From positions 1-34,652 of the forward strand of contig JBJKXM010000058.1 of assembly GCA_045561575.1 (NCBI GenBank): 34,652 nt of DNA. The letters run 5' to 3'. Positions 1 to 8,573 of this stretch are shown piece by piece. The notes beneath the pieces were generated by a model that was not told the DNA's origin, did not search any database, and was given only the letters and a program-made list of their open reading frames with translations. The position numbers were made by a program, and so were the translations under genes. Origin of the DNA: GCA-002715885 sp045561575. Its GTDB lineage: Bacteria; Bacteroidota; Bacteroidia; Flavobacteriales; BACL11. Every line of letters starts with the position of its first letter. Position 1 is the first letter of the stretch.

Positions 1-704
1 CTATGTATTTGTTAGGATTTTTAAAGTTTGCTCATGATTCTGATTTAAAATATATTTCTGTAAGTAGATTATCTGTTGCAATACTTACTGGTACTCTAAC
101 AATATATATGATACCAGGACTTTGGGGAGCGCCTTTAAAAATAATAAATGCATTTCCACCTCCAATGCAATATAGCGAATCTCCTCAGGGAGTTGGGGCT
201 GTTCAAATTAGTTCAAATCACTCTATCCATTCATCAAATGATGGACAGCACATAGGCCCCCAAGGATTAATGGCATTTCATGATTACTATCAAGCCCTTA
301 ATTATGCCAAAAAAGTTAATAAGCCATTAATGATTGATTTTACGGGTCATGCTTGTGTAAATTGTAGAAAAATGGAAGAGCAAGTTTGGTCAGATCAAAA
401 TGTTAAAAATATGCTTGCAAATGATGTTGTTCTTGTCTCTTTGTATGTTGATGAAAGAATTAATTTACCGAAAGAAGAACAATATATTACAAAAATGGCT
501 GGTAAGGAGAAAAAGGTAAAAACTACTGGTGACAAATGGATGGTTTTTCAAGCAAACACATTTGGTACTAACTCTCAACCATATTACGTTATGCTTGATT
601 TGAATGAAAATCAGCTAATAGAACCTGCAAATTATCAGGACTATGGTTCTGTCTCGCTTTTTAAAGACTGGCTTGAAAGAGGAGTAAATTTATTTAATGA
701 ATAA
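1..704 (+). CDS. dsbD: DsbD-like thiol:disulfide interchange protein, C-terminal part (5' truncated)
   Basis: The reading frame is open from the window edge, so the gene starts upstream and only the C-terminal 233 or so residues are visible. Counting from the first visible Met, a hydrophobic segment at about 23-42 looks like the last membrane helix. A low-complexity linker follows, then a thioredoxin-like domain with the redox motif C118-V-N-C121 in the context GHACVNCRKME. That context is typical of the periplasmic gamma domain of DsbD/CcdA-thioredoxin fusions, which pass electrons from the cytoplasm across the inner membrane to periplasmic thiol proteins. The stop overlaps the start of the next gene by 8 bases, so the two are probably co-transcribed. 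The family is fairly sure; the N-terminal half cannot be seen. Confidence 0.85.
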   Translation, partial: MYLLGFLKFAHDSDLKYISVSRLSVAILTGTLTIYMIPGLWGAPLKIINAFPPPMQYSESPQGVGAVQISSNHSIHSSNDGQHIGPQGLMAFHDYYQALNYAKKVNKPLMIDFTGHACVNCRKMEEQVWSDQNVKNMLANDVVLVSLYVDERINLPKEEQYITKMAGKEKKVKTTGDKWMVFQANTFGTNSQPYYVMLDLNENQLIEPANYQDYGSVSLFKDWLERGVNLFNE

Positions 705-1797
705 TACAATGAAAAAAAATAAAATAGTTACTAAAGAATCAGAAATTTTTTTAGAAAAATATATAAATACACCATCACCAACTGGATTTGAAAGTGAAGG
801 TCAAAAACTTTGGTTAGAATACATAAAACCCTATGTCGACACTCATTTTGTTGACACATACGGAACTGTTGTTGGCGTAATTAATCCTGAGGCAAAATAT
901 AAAGTTGTAATCGAAGCTCATGCGGATGAAATTTCTTGGTTTGTTCATTACATAACTAAAGAAGGTTTTATTTATCTAAGAAGAAATGGAGGTTCTGATC
1001 ATCAAATAGCTCCTTCAAAGCGAGTAAATATTCATACAAAAAAAGGTGTAATTAAAGCTGTTTTTGGGTGGCCTGCTATTCATACAAGAAAAGCTGGAGA
1101 TGAAAAAAACCCAACTTTGGATAATATTTTTCTTGATTGTGGTTGTAGTTCAAAAGAAGAGGTTGAAAAGTTAGGTATTCATGTTGGTTGTGTTGTAACA
1201 TATGAAGATAAATTTATGACTCTAAATAATAAATATTATGTAGGTCGTGCTTTAGATAATAGAATTGGTGGTTTTATGATTGCTGAGGTTGCTCGTCATT
1301 TAAAAGAAAATAATATCAAATTACCTTTTGGGTTGTACATAACAAATTCGGTTCAAGAGGAGGTGGGTTTAAGAGGAGCGCAAATGATTGTTGAAACTAT
1401 TAAGCCAGATGTTGCAATTGTAACAGATGTTACTCATGATACTCACACTCCTATGCTTAATAAAATTAAGCAAGGGGATTTAAAATGTGGTGAAGGTCCA
1501 GTTATATATTATGGCCCTGCCGTACAGAACAATTTGTTAGATTTAATCATTTCATCAGCTGAAAAAAACAAAATACCTTTTCAAAGAGGTGCTGCATCAA
1601 GAGCTACAGGCACTGATACAGATGCTTTTGCTTTTGCAACTGGAGGTGTTGCTTCTGCTTTAATTTCATTGCCTTTACGTTACATGCATACTACTGTAGA
1701 GTCAGTTAGTAAAATAGATGTGAAAAATGTTATTTTGTTAATTTATAATGTACTACAGAAAATAAAAAACAATCACGATTTTAGATATTTAAAGTAG
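697..1797 (+). CDS. M42 family metallopeptidase (glutamyl aminopeptidase/endoglucanase-like)
   Basis: A 366-residue cytoplasmic aminopeptidase of the M42 family, which forms large dodecameric shells that trim peptides. The expected two-metal ligands are visible in order: H75 and D77 (AHADE), D187 (GRALDNRIGG), E221/E222 (VQEEVGLRGA), D244 (TDVTHD) and H331 (RYMHTTVE). Length fits the family. There is no signal peptide. The start at 697 overlaps the preceding gene by 8 bases; an in-frame ATG at 709 is also possible and would leave a 4-base gap. It ends 14 bases before the converging end of secA. The older label endoglucanase for this family is a known misannotation, so cellulase activity should not be assumed. 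Confidence 0.93.
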   Translation: MNNTMKKNKIVTKESEIFLEKYINTPSPTGFESEGQKLWLEYIKPYVDTHFVDTYGTVVGVINPEAKYKVVIEAHADEISWFVHYITKEGFIYLRRNGGSDHQIAPSKRVNIHTKKGVIKAVFGWPAIHTRKAGDEKNPTLDNIFLDCGCSSKEEVEKLGIHVGCVVTYEDKFMTLNNKYYVGRALDNRIGGFMIAEVARHLKENNIKLPFGLYITNSVQEEVGLRGAQMIVETIKPDVAIVTDVTHDTHTPMLNKIKQGDLKCGEGPVIYYGPAVQNNLLDLIISSAEKNKIPFQRGAASRATGTDTDAFAFATGGVASALISLPLRYMHTTVESVSKIDVKNVILLIYNVLQKIKNNHDFRYLK

Positions 1798-1811
1798 ATA
1801 TTAGAGATAAT

Positions 1812-4800
1812 TTACACCCTTGTCCATTTGCCACTTTCAACTAGTGGCCTTGCTTTTTTCCATTTTAACTCTTTGGTTTCTTTCCCGTTGGTAATTGTTA
1901 CTTTTTCATTTCTTCCAGCTTTTTGTTCAACTCTTACTGGTTGAACTCTTTGTGGTTTTTGTTCTTTAGGACTATTATTATTTGTAGTATTTTCTGGTCT
2001 ACTTGTTTGTAAATTATCATTAGAACTCACATTTTTTTCTTCAGTTATTTGTTCAGATGATGAAGGAAGACCAGATTTGAGTAGAAAAGAAACAATTTCT
2101 TTATTTATTTTTTCAATTAGTTCTTTAAATAAATTAAATGATTCAAATTTGTAAATTAATAGAGGGTCTTTTTGTTCATAGACTGCATTTTGTACGGATT
2201 GTTTTAAGTCATCCATTTCTCTTAAATGATCCTTCCAAATATTATCAATTATTGCTAGTGTCACACTTTTTTCAATAGATTCAGGAATGTTTTTTCCTTG
2301 AGAATCTACTGCTTCTTTAAGATTTGTCACAACTTGTAGTGTCTTCATTCCATCAGTAAAAGGAATTACAATGTTTTCATACGTTGCCCCCTGTTTTTCA
2401 AAAACATCTTTAATTACGGGATAGGCTTGCTTTGCAATTGTATTTGATTTGATATTATAATTTTCATAACATTTTTCAAATGTTACCTCTGTGATTTCAT
2501 TAATATTTAAAGATTTAAATTCTTCTTCAGTGAACGGACTATTTACAGATAACACCCTTATTAAATCTAGTTTGTATGATTCAAAATCTTTAGCTTCGTG
2601 GTTTTCACTTACAATACTTTCACATGTATCATAAATACTGTTAGATATATCTAGAGAGATTCTGTCACCATATAACGCATTTCTTCTTTTTTTGTAAATA
2701 ACTTCTCTTTGTTGATTCATTACATCATCGTATTCAAGAAGTCTTTTTCTTATTCCAAAATTGTTTTCTTCTACTTTTTTCTGAGCTCTTTCTATTGATT
2801 TACTTACCATAGAATGTTGAATCACTTCTCCTTCTTCAAGACCCATTCTATCCATTAATTTAGCTATTCTGTCAGATCCAAATAGCCTCATCAAATTATC
2901 TTCTAATGAAACATAGAATTGTGAGGAACCAGGGTCTCCTTGTCTTCCAGCCCTTCCTCGTAATTGACGGTCTACCCTTCTAGAATCATGTCGTTCAGTT
3001 CCAATAATGGCTAATCCACCTGCATCTTTAACCTCTTGTGATAGTTTGATATCAGTTCCTCTACCTGCCATATTTGTAGCAATTGTGACTGCACTCTTAA
3101 TACCAGCTTCTGCAACAATATCAGCCTCTCTTTGATGTAGTTTAGCATTTAACACATTGTGTTTAATTCCTCTTTTTCTTAAGATTGTACTTAGAAGTTC
3201 TGATATTTCAACTGAAGTTGTTCCCACTAGAACAGGTCTGCCTTGTTGACTCATTTGATCTATATCATCAATTACAGCATTGTATTTTTCTCTATTTGTT
3301 TTATATACTAGGTCGTCTTTATCATCTCTTTGTATGGGTCTATTTGTAGGTATTGATACAACATCTAGTTTGTAAATCTCCCAAAATTCACCAGCTTCAG
3401 TTTCTGCTGTTCCAGTCATACCAGAGATTTTATTATACATCCTGAAATAATTTTGCAATGTAACTGTAGCATATGTTTGTGTTGCTGCCTCAATTTTAAC
3501 ATTTTCTTTTGCTTCTATTGCTTGGTGTAAACCATCAGAATACCTTCTTCCTTCCATTATTCTTCCAGTCTGTTCATCAACTATTTTAACTTTGTTGTCC
3601 ATTACTACATATTCAACATCTTTTTCAAATAAAGTATATGCTTTTAATAATTGATTAACTGTATGAATTCTTTCACTTTTAATAGAAAAGTTTCTTAATA
3701 ATGATTCTTTTTCAACTGCTTTATCTTGATCATTAGAATTAGACTTCTCAATATCAGCAATTTCCTTGCCAACATCAGGAAGAATAAAGAAATCTTTATC
3801 TTCAATTGATGTTGTCATGAGATTTAACCCTTTTTCGGTTAATTCAATTTGATTGTTTTTTTCATCAATAACAAAATATAGTTCTTCATCAATTATATGC
3901 ATTTCTTTATTTTGATCTTGCATATAATAATTTTCAGTTTTTTGAAGCTGAGTTTTTATACCTTCTTCACTTAGAAATTTAATTAACGCCTTGTTTTTTG
4001 GTAAACCTCTGTAAGCTCTAAATAAATTGAATCCACCTTTTTCTTTATCACCTTCTTTAAAGTATTTTTTTGCATCCGATAAAATTGACGAAACATATTT
4101 TTGTTGAACTTTTGCTAATTGATCGATTTTATGTTTGAGCTCATTATACTCGTGAACATCTCCCTGAGGAGTAGGTCCTGAAATGATTAAAGGGGTCCTA
4201 GCATCATCAATTAATACAGAATCTACTTCATCAACAATTGAATAATGTAATTTTCTTTGAACTAGATCTAAAGGTCTTTTGGCCATATTATCTCTCAAAT
4301 AATCAAATCCAAATTCATTATTTGTACCGTAAGTAATATCTGCTAAATAGGCTTGTCTTCTTTCTTCGGAGTTGGGTTGGTGATTATCAATACAATCAAC
4401 ACTTAAACCATGAAATTGAAATAATGGCCCCATCCATTCACTATCTCTCTTTGCTAAATAATTATTTACCGTAACAAGATGAACTCCAAGTTCAGTTAAT
4501 GCGTTTAAATAAACCGGTAGGGTAGCAACTAAGGTTTTTCCTTCACCTGTTTGCATTTCTGCAATTTTACCTTCATGAAGAACCACCCCTCCAATTAGTT
4601 GCACATCATAATGAACCATATCCCATGTGATATCACTTCCAGCAGCATCCCAAGAATTTTTATAAATGGCTTGATTGTTTTTAATTGAAACAAAATCTTT
4701 TTTAGAAGCCAGAAGTACATCAAATTCATTAGCCTCTACTACAATCTCAGTATTTTTTGAAAACCTTTGGGCAGTTTCCTTGACAACGGCAAAAGCAGTA

Positions 4801-5132
4801 GGTAAAATGTTATTTAAAATCTCTTCAATTTTTTCAACAATCGTATTTTCAAGAGTGTCTATTTTTTGATATAATAGTTCTTTTTCTTTAGCAGAAATCG
4901 ATTCTTTATTAGAATCATTTTTGAGATTTTGAATTTCTTCTCTTTCAGTTTTGATAAAATCATTAATCTTATTTTTTAGAATCTGAGTTTGTTCTCTTAA
5001 TTCATCATTATTTAAAGAAGAAAGTTTTTGATGCTCTTGATGAATTAAGTCAAGAGTAGGTCTGATTTTTTTTATGTCTTTATCATATTTGTTTCCAAAT
5101 AATTTACTTATAACATTAAATATTCCAGCCAT
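1812..5132 (-). CDS. secA: Protein translocase motor ATPase SecA
   Basis: SecA (1106 residues) drives export of unfolded precursors through SecYEG. Walker A is at G196-E-G-K-T200, the DEVD box at 301-304 (DEVDSVLIDDARTPL), and the second nucleotide-binding domain carries NMAGRGTDI and QLRGRAGRQGDPGSS. It is about 200 residues longer than the E. coli protein. The extra length lies mainly in a charged segment near residues 45-100 and in an insertion of the preprotein cross-linking region after about residue 325; I recall such insertions as usual for Bacteroidota. The C-terminus has the lead-in AGRNEK but no CxCxSG...CH zinc motif, ending instead in ARPLVESGKWTRV. It is transcribed alone from a recognisable promoter at 5153-5181. 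Confidence 0.98.
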   Translation of the reverse strand: MAGIFNVISKLFGNKYDKDIKKIRPTLDLIHQEHQKLSSLNNDELREQTQILKNKINDFIKTEREEIQNLKNDSNKESISAKEKELLYQKIDTLENTIVEKIEEILNNILPTAFAVVKETAQRFSKNTEIVVEANEFDVLLASKKDFVSIKNNQAIYKNSWDAAGSDITWDMVHYDVQLIGGVVLHEGKIAEMQTGEGKTLVATLPVYLNALTELGVHLVTVNNYLAKRDSEWMGPLFQFHGLSVDCIDNHQPNSEERRQAYLADITYGTNNEFGFDYLRDNMAKRPLDLVQRKLHYSIVDEVDSVLIDDARTPLIISGPTPQGDVHEYNELKHKIDQLAKVQQKYVSSILSDAKKYFKEGDKEKGGFNLFRAYRGLPKNKALIKFLSEEGIKTQLQKTENYYMQDQNKEMHIIDEELYFVIDEKNNQIELTEKGLNLMTTSIEDKDFFILPDVGKEIADIEKSNSNDQDKAVEKESLLRNFSIKSERIHTVNQLLKAYTLFEKDVEYVVMDNKVKIVDEQTGRIMEGRRYSDGLHQAIEAKENVKIEAATQTYATVTLQNYFRMYNKISGMTGTAETEAGEFWEIYKLDVVSIPTNRPIQRDDKDDLVYKTNREKYNAVIDDIDQMSQQGRPVLVGTTSVEISELLSTILRKRGIKHNVLNAKLHQREADIVAEAGIKSAVTIATNMAGRGTDIKLSQEVKDAGGLAIIGTERHDSRRVDRQLRGRAGRQGDPGSSQFYVSLEDNLMRLFGSDRIAKLMDRMGLEEGEVIQHSMVSKSIERAQKKVEENNFGIRKRLLEYDDVMNQQREVIYKKRRNALYGDRISLDISNSIYDTCESIVSENHEAKDFESYKLDLIRVLSVNSPFTEEEFKSLNINEITEVTFEKCYENYNIKSNTIAKQAYPVIKDVFEKQGATYENIVIPFTDGMKTLQVVTNLKEAVDSQGKNIPESIEKSVTLAIIDNIWKDHLREMDDLKQSVQNAVYEQKDPLLIYKFESFNLFKELIEKINKEIVSFLLKSGLPSSSEQITEEKNVSSNDNLQTSRPENTTNNNSPKEQKPQRVQPVRVEQKAGRNEKVTITNGKETKELKWKKARPLVESGKWTRV

Positions 5133-5152
5133 TGATTTTATTTATAATAAAA

Positions 5153-5181
5153 CAAAGGTAGTTCTTATAAATAGTAAACAA
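5153..5181 (-). promoter_or_regulatory. Bacteroidota-type promoter of secA
   Basis: On the minus strand a TTG (5179-5181) is followed after 18 bases by TACCTTTG (5153-5160), an exact fit to the TTG-N(17-23)-TAnnTTTG promoter used by the primary sigma factor of Bacteroidota. It lies 20 bases before the secA start codon. It is the best promoter match in the window. Confidence 0.7.
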
Positions 5182-5210
5182 AAGAAAATAGGTGTGAAAA
5201 AGGGTAAAAA

Positions 5211-5438
5211 TTAGTATTCTTCTTCATTAAAGAAAAAATCTTCTTTTGATGGGTAGTCTGGCCATATATCTTCAATAGTCTCCCATTGCATTCCTGGCTC
5301 ATCCTCCACTAGTTCTTGAAGATTCTCAACAACTTCCATGGGAGCACCAGATCTTATAGCAAAATCAATTAATTCGTCTTTAGTTGCAGGCCAAGGTGCA
5401 TCTTCTAATTTTGATGCTAGTTCTAATGTCCAATACAT
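5211..5438 (-). CDS. DUF2795 small acidic protein
   Basis: A 75-residue, strongly acidic protein with no signal peptide or membrane segment. The N-terminal MYWTLELASKLEDAPWPATK and the following region (DELIDFAIRSGAP, VVENLQEL, IWPDYPSKEDFFFNEEEY) match the DUF2795 family that I recall as highly conserved in Flavobacteriia. The function is unknown. Its acidity and near-invariant Trp/Pro positions suggest a binding role, but this is inference. It lies between secA and the adenosyltransferase gene, reads in the same direction as both, and has its own promoter-like element at 5455-5462, so it is probably expressed independently. Confidence 0.85.
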   Translation of the reverse strand: MYWTLELASKLEDAPWPATKDELIDFAIRSGAPMEVVENLQELVEDEPGMQWETIEDIWPDYPSKEDFFFNEEEY

Positions 5439-5454
5439 AACTACTTTTTTTTTG

Positions 5455-5462
5455 CAAAAGTA
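5455..5462 (-). promoter_or_regulatory. Candidate -7 element (TACTTTTG) of the DUF2795 gene
   Basis: The minus strand reads TACTTTTG, an exact TAnnTTTG match, 16 bases before the start codon at 5438. No clear TTG lies 17-23 bases further upstream, so only the -7 half of the promoter is supported. Confidence 0.5.
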
Positions 5463-5488
5463 TATTTTTTAGTTAATTATACTAATTT

Positions 5489-6037
5489 TTAGGACTTTTT
5501 TTGCCACAAAACCTCATCGATCTTGTTAATTACTAATATATATCTGCTGAGCACGAAAAGGTAATCGGATAATCTATTTAAGAACTTAATATTTATTTCT
5601 TCAACCTCTTCTTTAGTATTTAACTCAACTAGATTTCTTTCAGCTCTTCTACAAATTGTTCTTGCAATATGGCACAGAGAGCTTGTTTTATGGCCTGAGG
5701 GTAGAATAAAATTTGTAAGGCTGGGTAGTGTGTCTTCCATTCTATCGATTTCTTTTTCAATTTCATTAACATCATTCTGATCAATTTTTTGAATCGAAAC
5801 CATTTTGTTTTTCTGATCATAAGCAATATTACTTCCTAAATCAAATAACCTATTTTGAATCATTAATGTAAAGTTGTTTGTCTTTTCATCGATATTATGA
5901 TCAAATATATGGCCAATATATGCATTTAGTTCATCAACACTTCCATAAGATTTTAATCTAATATTATCTTTAGAAACTTTTGTTCCTCCTAATAGTTGAG
6001 TTTCCCCTTTATCACCATTTTTAGTATATATTTTCAT
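5489..6037 (-). CDS. PduO-type cob(I)yrinic acid a,c-diamide adenosyltransferase
   Basis: This 182-residue protein transfers the 5'-deoxyadenosyl group of ATP to cob(I)alamin to make coenzyme B12. The N-terminal ATP loop (YTKNGDKGETQLLGGTKVSK), the SYGSVDELNAYIG segment and the helices RTICRRAERNLVEL and NRLSDYLFVLSRY are the standard PduO-family landmarks, and the length is typical. It is the last gene of a compact run, starting 3 bases after the methyltransferase stop. No B12-dependent enzyme is visible nearby; in Bacteroidota this enzyme commonly serves methylmalonyl-CoA mutase encoded elsewhere (inference). Recognition is secure at family level. Confidence 0.95.
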   Translation of the reverse strand: MKIYTKNGDKGETQLLGGTKVSKDNIRLKSYGSVDELNAYIGHIFDHNIDEKTNNFTLMIQNRLFDLGSNIAYDQKNKMVSIQKIDQNDVNEIEKEIDRMEDTLPSLTNFILPSGHKTSSLCHIARTICRRAERNLVELNTKEEVEEINIKFLNRLSDYLFVLSRYILVINKIDEVLWQKKS

Positions 6038-6040
6038 ATG

Positions 6041-6826
6041 TTAGAATCTTATTATATAGTTTTCTTTACTCAAGTTAGGATCTAAAAATACTATCCCAAT
6101 AAAAAAAAGATCAATTGTTAGAGACGTGTTTTTTGATTTTTTTATATAATTCCATGCATTTTCCATTCCTTTAGACCAATGTATGTCATCAAAAATAATA
6201 ATTGTTTTATTATTACTGTATTTTATAATTGTTTCAAAATAATTAATGGTAGCTTTTTCTTGATGATTACCGTCAATAAATGCAAAATCAATTTTTTGAT
6301 TTTTAATTATATTTTTTTCAAATGTATTTTTAAAATCGCCTATAATTAAATCTATTTTATTTGTTTTAAAATTTTTAAAACTACTCATTGCTATTTTTCC
6401 AGTTTCTTTGCAGCCTTCAAATGTCTTTATTTCTGCTTTAGAATTGCCTTTATGTAGGTATAGCGTACTAATACCAAAAGAAGTGCCTAGCTCATATATA
6501 TTTTTTGGCTTAAAATGATTTACAATTCTAAAAAGTAGTTGTCCATATTTTTTGTTTTTAGATGAATTTTTAGCAATATCTTTAATTTTTCTTTTACGTT
6601 TACTGTTAATTTTACTACCAGCACCAAAGTCAGTTATATTGATATAATCGTTATTTTTTTGTAGGCTTTTTCTTAATTCTTCAATATCATCAGTAATATT
6701 TGAAACGTCTTTTTGGTAAATAACTTTTGTTAAAAAATTAAATACAAATGGTGAGTGAATAAAATATTCGTTTTTTGATTTTATAAGATATTTTACATAT
6801 CTAAATATTAAATATATTTTTTTCAT
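6041..6826 (-). CDS. Class I SAM-dependent methyltransferase
   Basis: A 261-residue, Lys- and Asn-rich protein with a Rossmann methyltransferase core. The SAM-binding loop is YELGTSFGISTLYLHKG. It is followed by an acidic strand end (KTFEGCKETGK), then FAFIDGNHQEKATINYF and IIIFDDIHWSKGMENAW, the pattern of the O-methyltransferase-3-like group in which the late Asp residues bind a metal. The N-terminal HSPFVFNFLTKVIY is a signature I recall from an uncharacterised Bacteroidota subgroup. The substrate is unknown. It sits 3 bases from each neighbour, between a DksA-like zinc finger gene and the cobalamin adenosyltransferase. It is noticeably more AT-rich than its neighbours. Confidence 0.88.
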   Translation of the reverse strand: MKKIYLIFRYVKYLIKSKNEYFIHSPFVFNFLTKVIYQKDVSNITDDIEELRKSLQKNNDYINITDFGAGSKINSKRKRKIKDIAKNSSKNKKYGQLLFRIVNHFKPKNIYELGTSFGISTLYLHKGNSKAEIKTFEGCKETGKIAMSSFKNFKTNKIDLIIGDFKNTFEKNIIKNQKIDFAFIDGNHQEKATINYFETIIKYSNNKTIIIFDDIHWSKGMENAWNYIKKSKNTSLTIDLFFIGIVFLDPNLSKENYIIRF

Positions 6827-6829
6827 AAA

Positions 6830-7162
6830 CTATTGAGCACAATTAATGCATAATTGACTTTCTGGTCTAATCATTAATCTGCCAAAAGGAATTGGTGATT
6901 TACAACTCTTACAAATTCCAAAATCTTTTGTGTCAATTTTAGATCTAATTTTTTGAAGCTGATTTAATTTGAATTCTGACTCTCTAAGAGCAGCCTCTAT
7001 GACGCTCTTATTATTTATAGCATCCATTCTGCTAATTCTTCCTATTGAATTTTCTGGGGCAATTGGTTTACTTAACTCTTTATATTTATTGATTTTTTCT
7101 GAAGTTGAGTTTATTTCTTCAATCAATTTAATTTTGACTTTTTCTTTTTCATGAGCATCCAT
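6830..7162 (-). CDS. TraR/DksA family C4 zinc finger protein
   Basis: This 110-residue protein is predicted to enter the secondary channel of RNA polymerase in the manner of DksA/TraR. It has an N-terminal helical region likely to be a coiled coil (about 10-75) and a C-terminal four-Cys zinc finger: C84-x2-C87 and C105-x2-C108 (CKSCKSPIPFGRLMIRPESQ then LCINCAQ). It ends right after the last Cys. A DxxDA motif at the coiled-coil tip, needed for classical DksA function, is not obvious, although RMDAINNKS at about 45-53 may occupy that place. It follows the MerR gene by 1 base and is surely co-transcribed with it. Confidence 0.88.
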   Translation of the reverse strand: MDAHEKEKVKIKLIEEINSTSEKINKYKELSKPIAPENSIGRISRMDAINNKSVIEAALRESEFKLNQLQKIRSKIDTKDFGICKSCKSPIPFGRLMIRPESQLCINCAQ

Positions 7163-7163
7163 A

Positions 7164-7499
7164 TTATAATTGCTCTTTCAATTCTACTAGAAATTTTCTG
7201 ATATCTTTAAGCTTACGAACAATGCTTAGATGATCTGTATTATCATTTTTATTTTCTTTTATTTTCTTTTTTGCTCCATCCAGTGTGTAGCCTTTCTCTT
7301 TAACTAGGAAGTAAATTGTTTTTAAATTGTCAAAATCTTTTTTAGAGAACAGCCTATTACCTTTTTTGTTTTTTTTTGGTTTAATAATATCAAATTCTTT
7401 TTCCCAAAATCTGATTAGAGAGACATTTACTCCTAATTCATTAGCTACTTCACCTATTTGATAAAATAATTTTTCTGGTTCTTTTCTTAAAACACTCAT
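7164..7499 (-). CDS. MerR family transcriptional regulator
   Basis: A 111-residue protein with an N-terminal winged helix-turn-helix: FYQIGEVANELGVNVSLIRFWEKEF (about 12-36), then the wing KPKKNKKGNRLFSKKDFDNLK and a helix ending in GYTLDGAKKKIKE. It lacks a long C-terminal effector domain and any Cys metal site, so it resembles the short MerR/HTH proteins common in Bacteroidota rather than a metal sensor. The gene abuts the M23 peptidase gene with no gap and is followed after one base by the DksA-like gene, so it lies inside a single transcript. Its target is unknown. Confidence 0.9.
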   Translation of the reverse strand: MSVLRKEPEKLFYQIGEVANELGVNVSLIRFWEKEFDIIKPKKNKKGNRLFSKKDFDNLKTIYFLVKEKGYTLDGAKKKIKENKNDNTDHLSIVRKLKDIRKFLVELKEQL

Positions 7500-8471
7500 T
7501 TAATCAAATGATTGGTTGTATTGAGAAGAAAGTTCAAGCATTTTTTCATACTCTTCAGGTGATAAGTCATTATAATAAAAATTAACTGGATTAATTTTTT
7601 TATTGTCTTTGCGTACTTCATAATGTAGGTGAGGAGCAGTTGATATTCCAGTATTACCCACATATCCAATAACCTCCCCTCTCTTTACTTTTTGCCCTTT
7701 TTTAACAATGTATTTTGACATATGCGCATACAATGTTTCATATCCAAAGCCGTGATTTATTTTAACATAATTTCCGTAACCTCTTTTACTTCTTTTTACT
7801 TTTGAGACTACACCATCACCTGTTGCATAAATTTCAGTGCCTACTTTAGCAGAAAAATCCATTCCGTAATGCATTTTTCTTGTTTTATATATTGGATGAA
7901 TTCTGTATCCATAACCACTTGCCATTCTTTTTAAATCTTTATTTGCAACGGGTTGAATAGCAGGAATTGAAGCAAGCATCTTAGATTTATTTTTAGCCAA
8001 ATCAATAACCTCATCAAATGATTTTGACTGTAAATATAGCTGTTTGGTCAGCTGGTCAATTTTTTTTGTTGTATTGATAATTAAATCAGAGTTTGAGTAG
8101 CCACTAAGTTTTTTATATCTGTTTACCCCGCCAAATCCTTGTTTTCTTATGCTTGTTGGGATTGGATCTGCCTCAAAAATGGTTCTGTATATATTATCAT
8201 CTCTTTGTTGAATATTATCAAGAACAAGCTCAATTTGTTCAAGATTATTATTTATAATTTCATATTGAGATGTTAAATTATTAATTTCATTTTTTAATCT
8301 TTTTTCTTTGGGGCTATCAAAGAATTGAAAGAAAATTAAAAGAATAAAAAATGCTAATATCCCACTTGAAGTAAAATAAACAATAAAACTTTTAAATTTA
8401 TCAACGCCAGTCGATTCAATTGGCTTGTAACTTAAGCTTTTAGTGTCGTAATAATATTTTATCTTTGGCAT
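7500..8471 (-). CDS. Membrane-anchored M23 family peptidase (LytM-type)
   Basis: A 323-residue envelope protein. A single N-terminal membrane helix (about 29-50) is followed by a coiled coil (about 54-90) and a C-terminal M23/LytM domain with all zinc and catalytic residues: H201 and D205 (HYGMD), H250 (YAHM) and H281-L-H283 (PHLHYEV). Intact ligands suggest a real peptidoglycan endopeptidase, unlike degenerate EnvC/NlpD activators. The architecture matches the M23 proteins usual in Bacteroidota, thought to act in cell wall remodelling during growth or division. It is the first gene of a five-gene run down to 5489 and is divergent from alaS. Confidence 0.94.
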   Translation of the reverse strand: MPKIKYYYDTKSLSYKPIESTGVDKFKSFIVYFTSSGILAFFILLIFFQFFDSPKEKRLKNEINNLTSQYEIINNNLEQIELVLDNIQQRDDNIYRTIFEADPIPTSIRKQGFGGVNRYKKLSGYSNSDLIINTTKKIDQLTKQLYLQSKSFDEVIDLAKNKSKMLASIPAIQPVANKDLKRMASGYGYRIHPIYKTRKMHYGMDFSAKVGTEIYATGDGVVSKVKRSKRGYGNYVKINHGFGYETLYAHMSKYIVKKGQKVKRGEVIGYVGNTGISTAPHLHYEVRKDNKKINPVNFYYNDLSPEEYEKMLELSSQYNQSFD

Positions 8472-8487
8472 ATTATCTAAATTAGCG

Positions 8488-8495
8488 CAAATTTA
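8488..8495 (-). promoter_or_regulatory. Candidate -7 element (TAAATTTG) of the M23/MerR/DksA operon
   Basis: The minus strand reads TAAATTTG, an exact TAnnTTTG match, 16 bases before the M23 start at 8471, which would give a leader of roughly 10 bases. A TTG at the -33 position is not clear, so this is a half-site call. Confidence 0.45.
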
Positions 8496-8528
8496 GTAAT
8501 ATTACACTACATATTCTATTATAAAATA

Positions 8529-8562
8529 TTGATTTATAACCTGTAACTAATCTATAACTTTA
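8529..8562 (+). promoter_or_regulatory. Possible alaS promoter
   Basis: TTG (8529-8531) is followed after 23 bases by TAACTTTA (8555-8562), one mismatch from TAnnTTTG, ending 11 bases before the alaS start. The spacing is at the upper limit, so this is weak support. Confidence 0.3.
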
Positions 8563-8573
8563 AAAAGCTTTTC

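Noticed and set aside
4675..4869. Plus-strand frame opposite secA with a hydrophobic composition.
   Set aside because: It is the antisense shadow of a highly conserved secA segment, with no promoter or family likeness.
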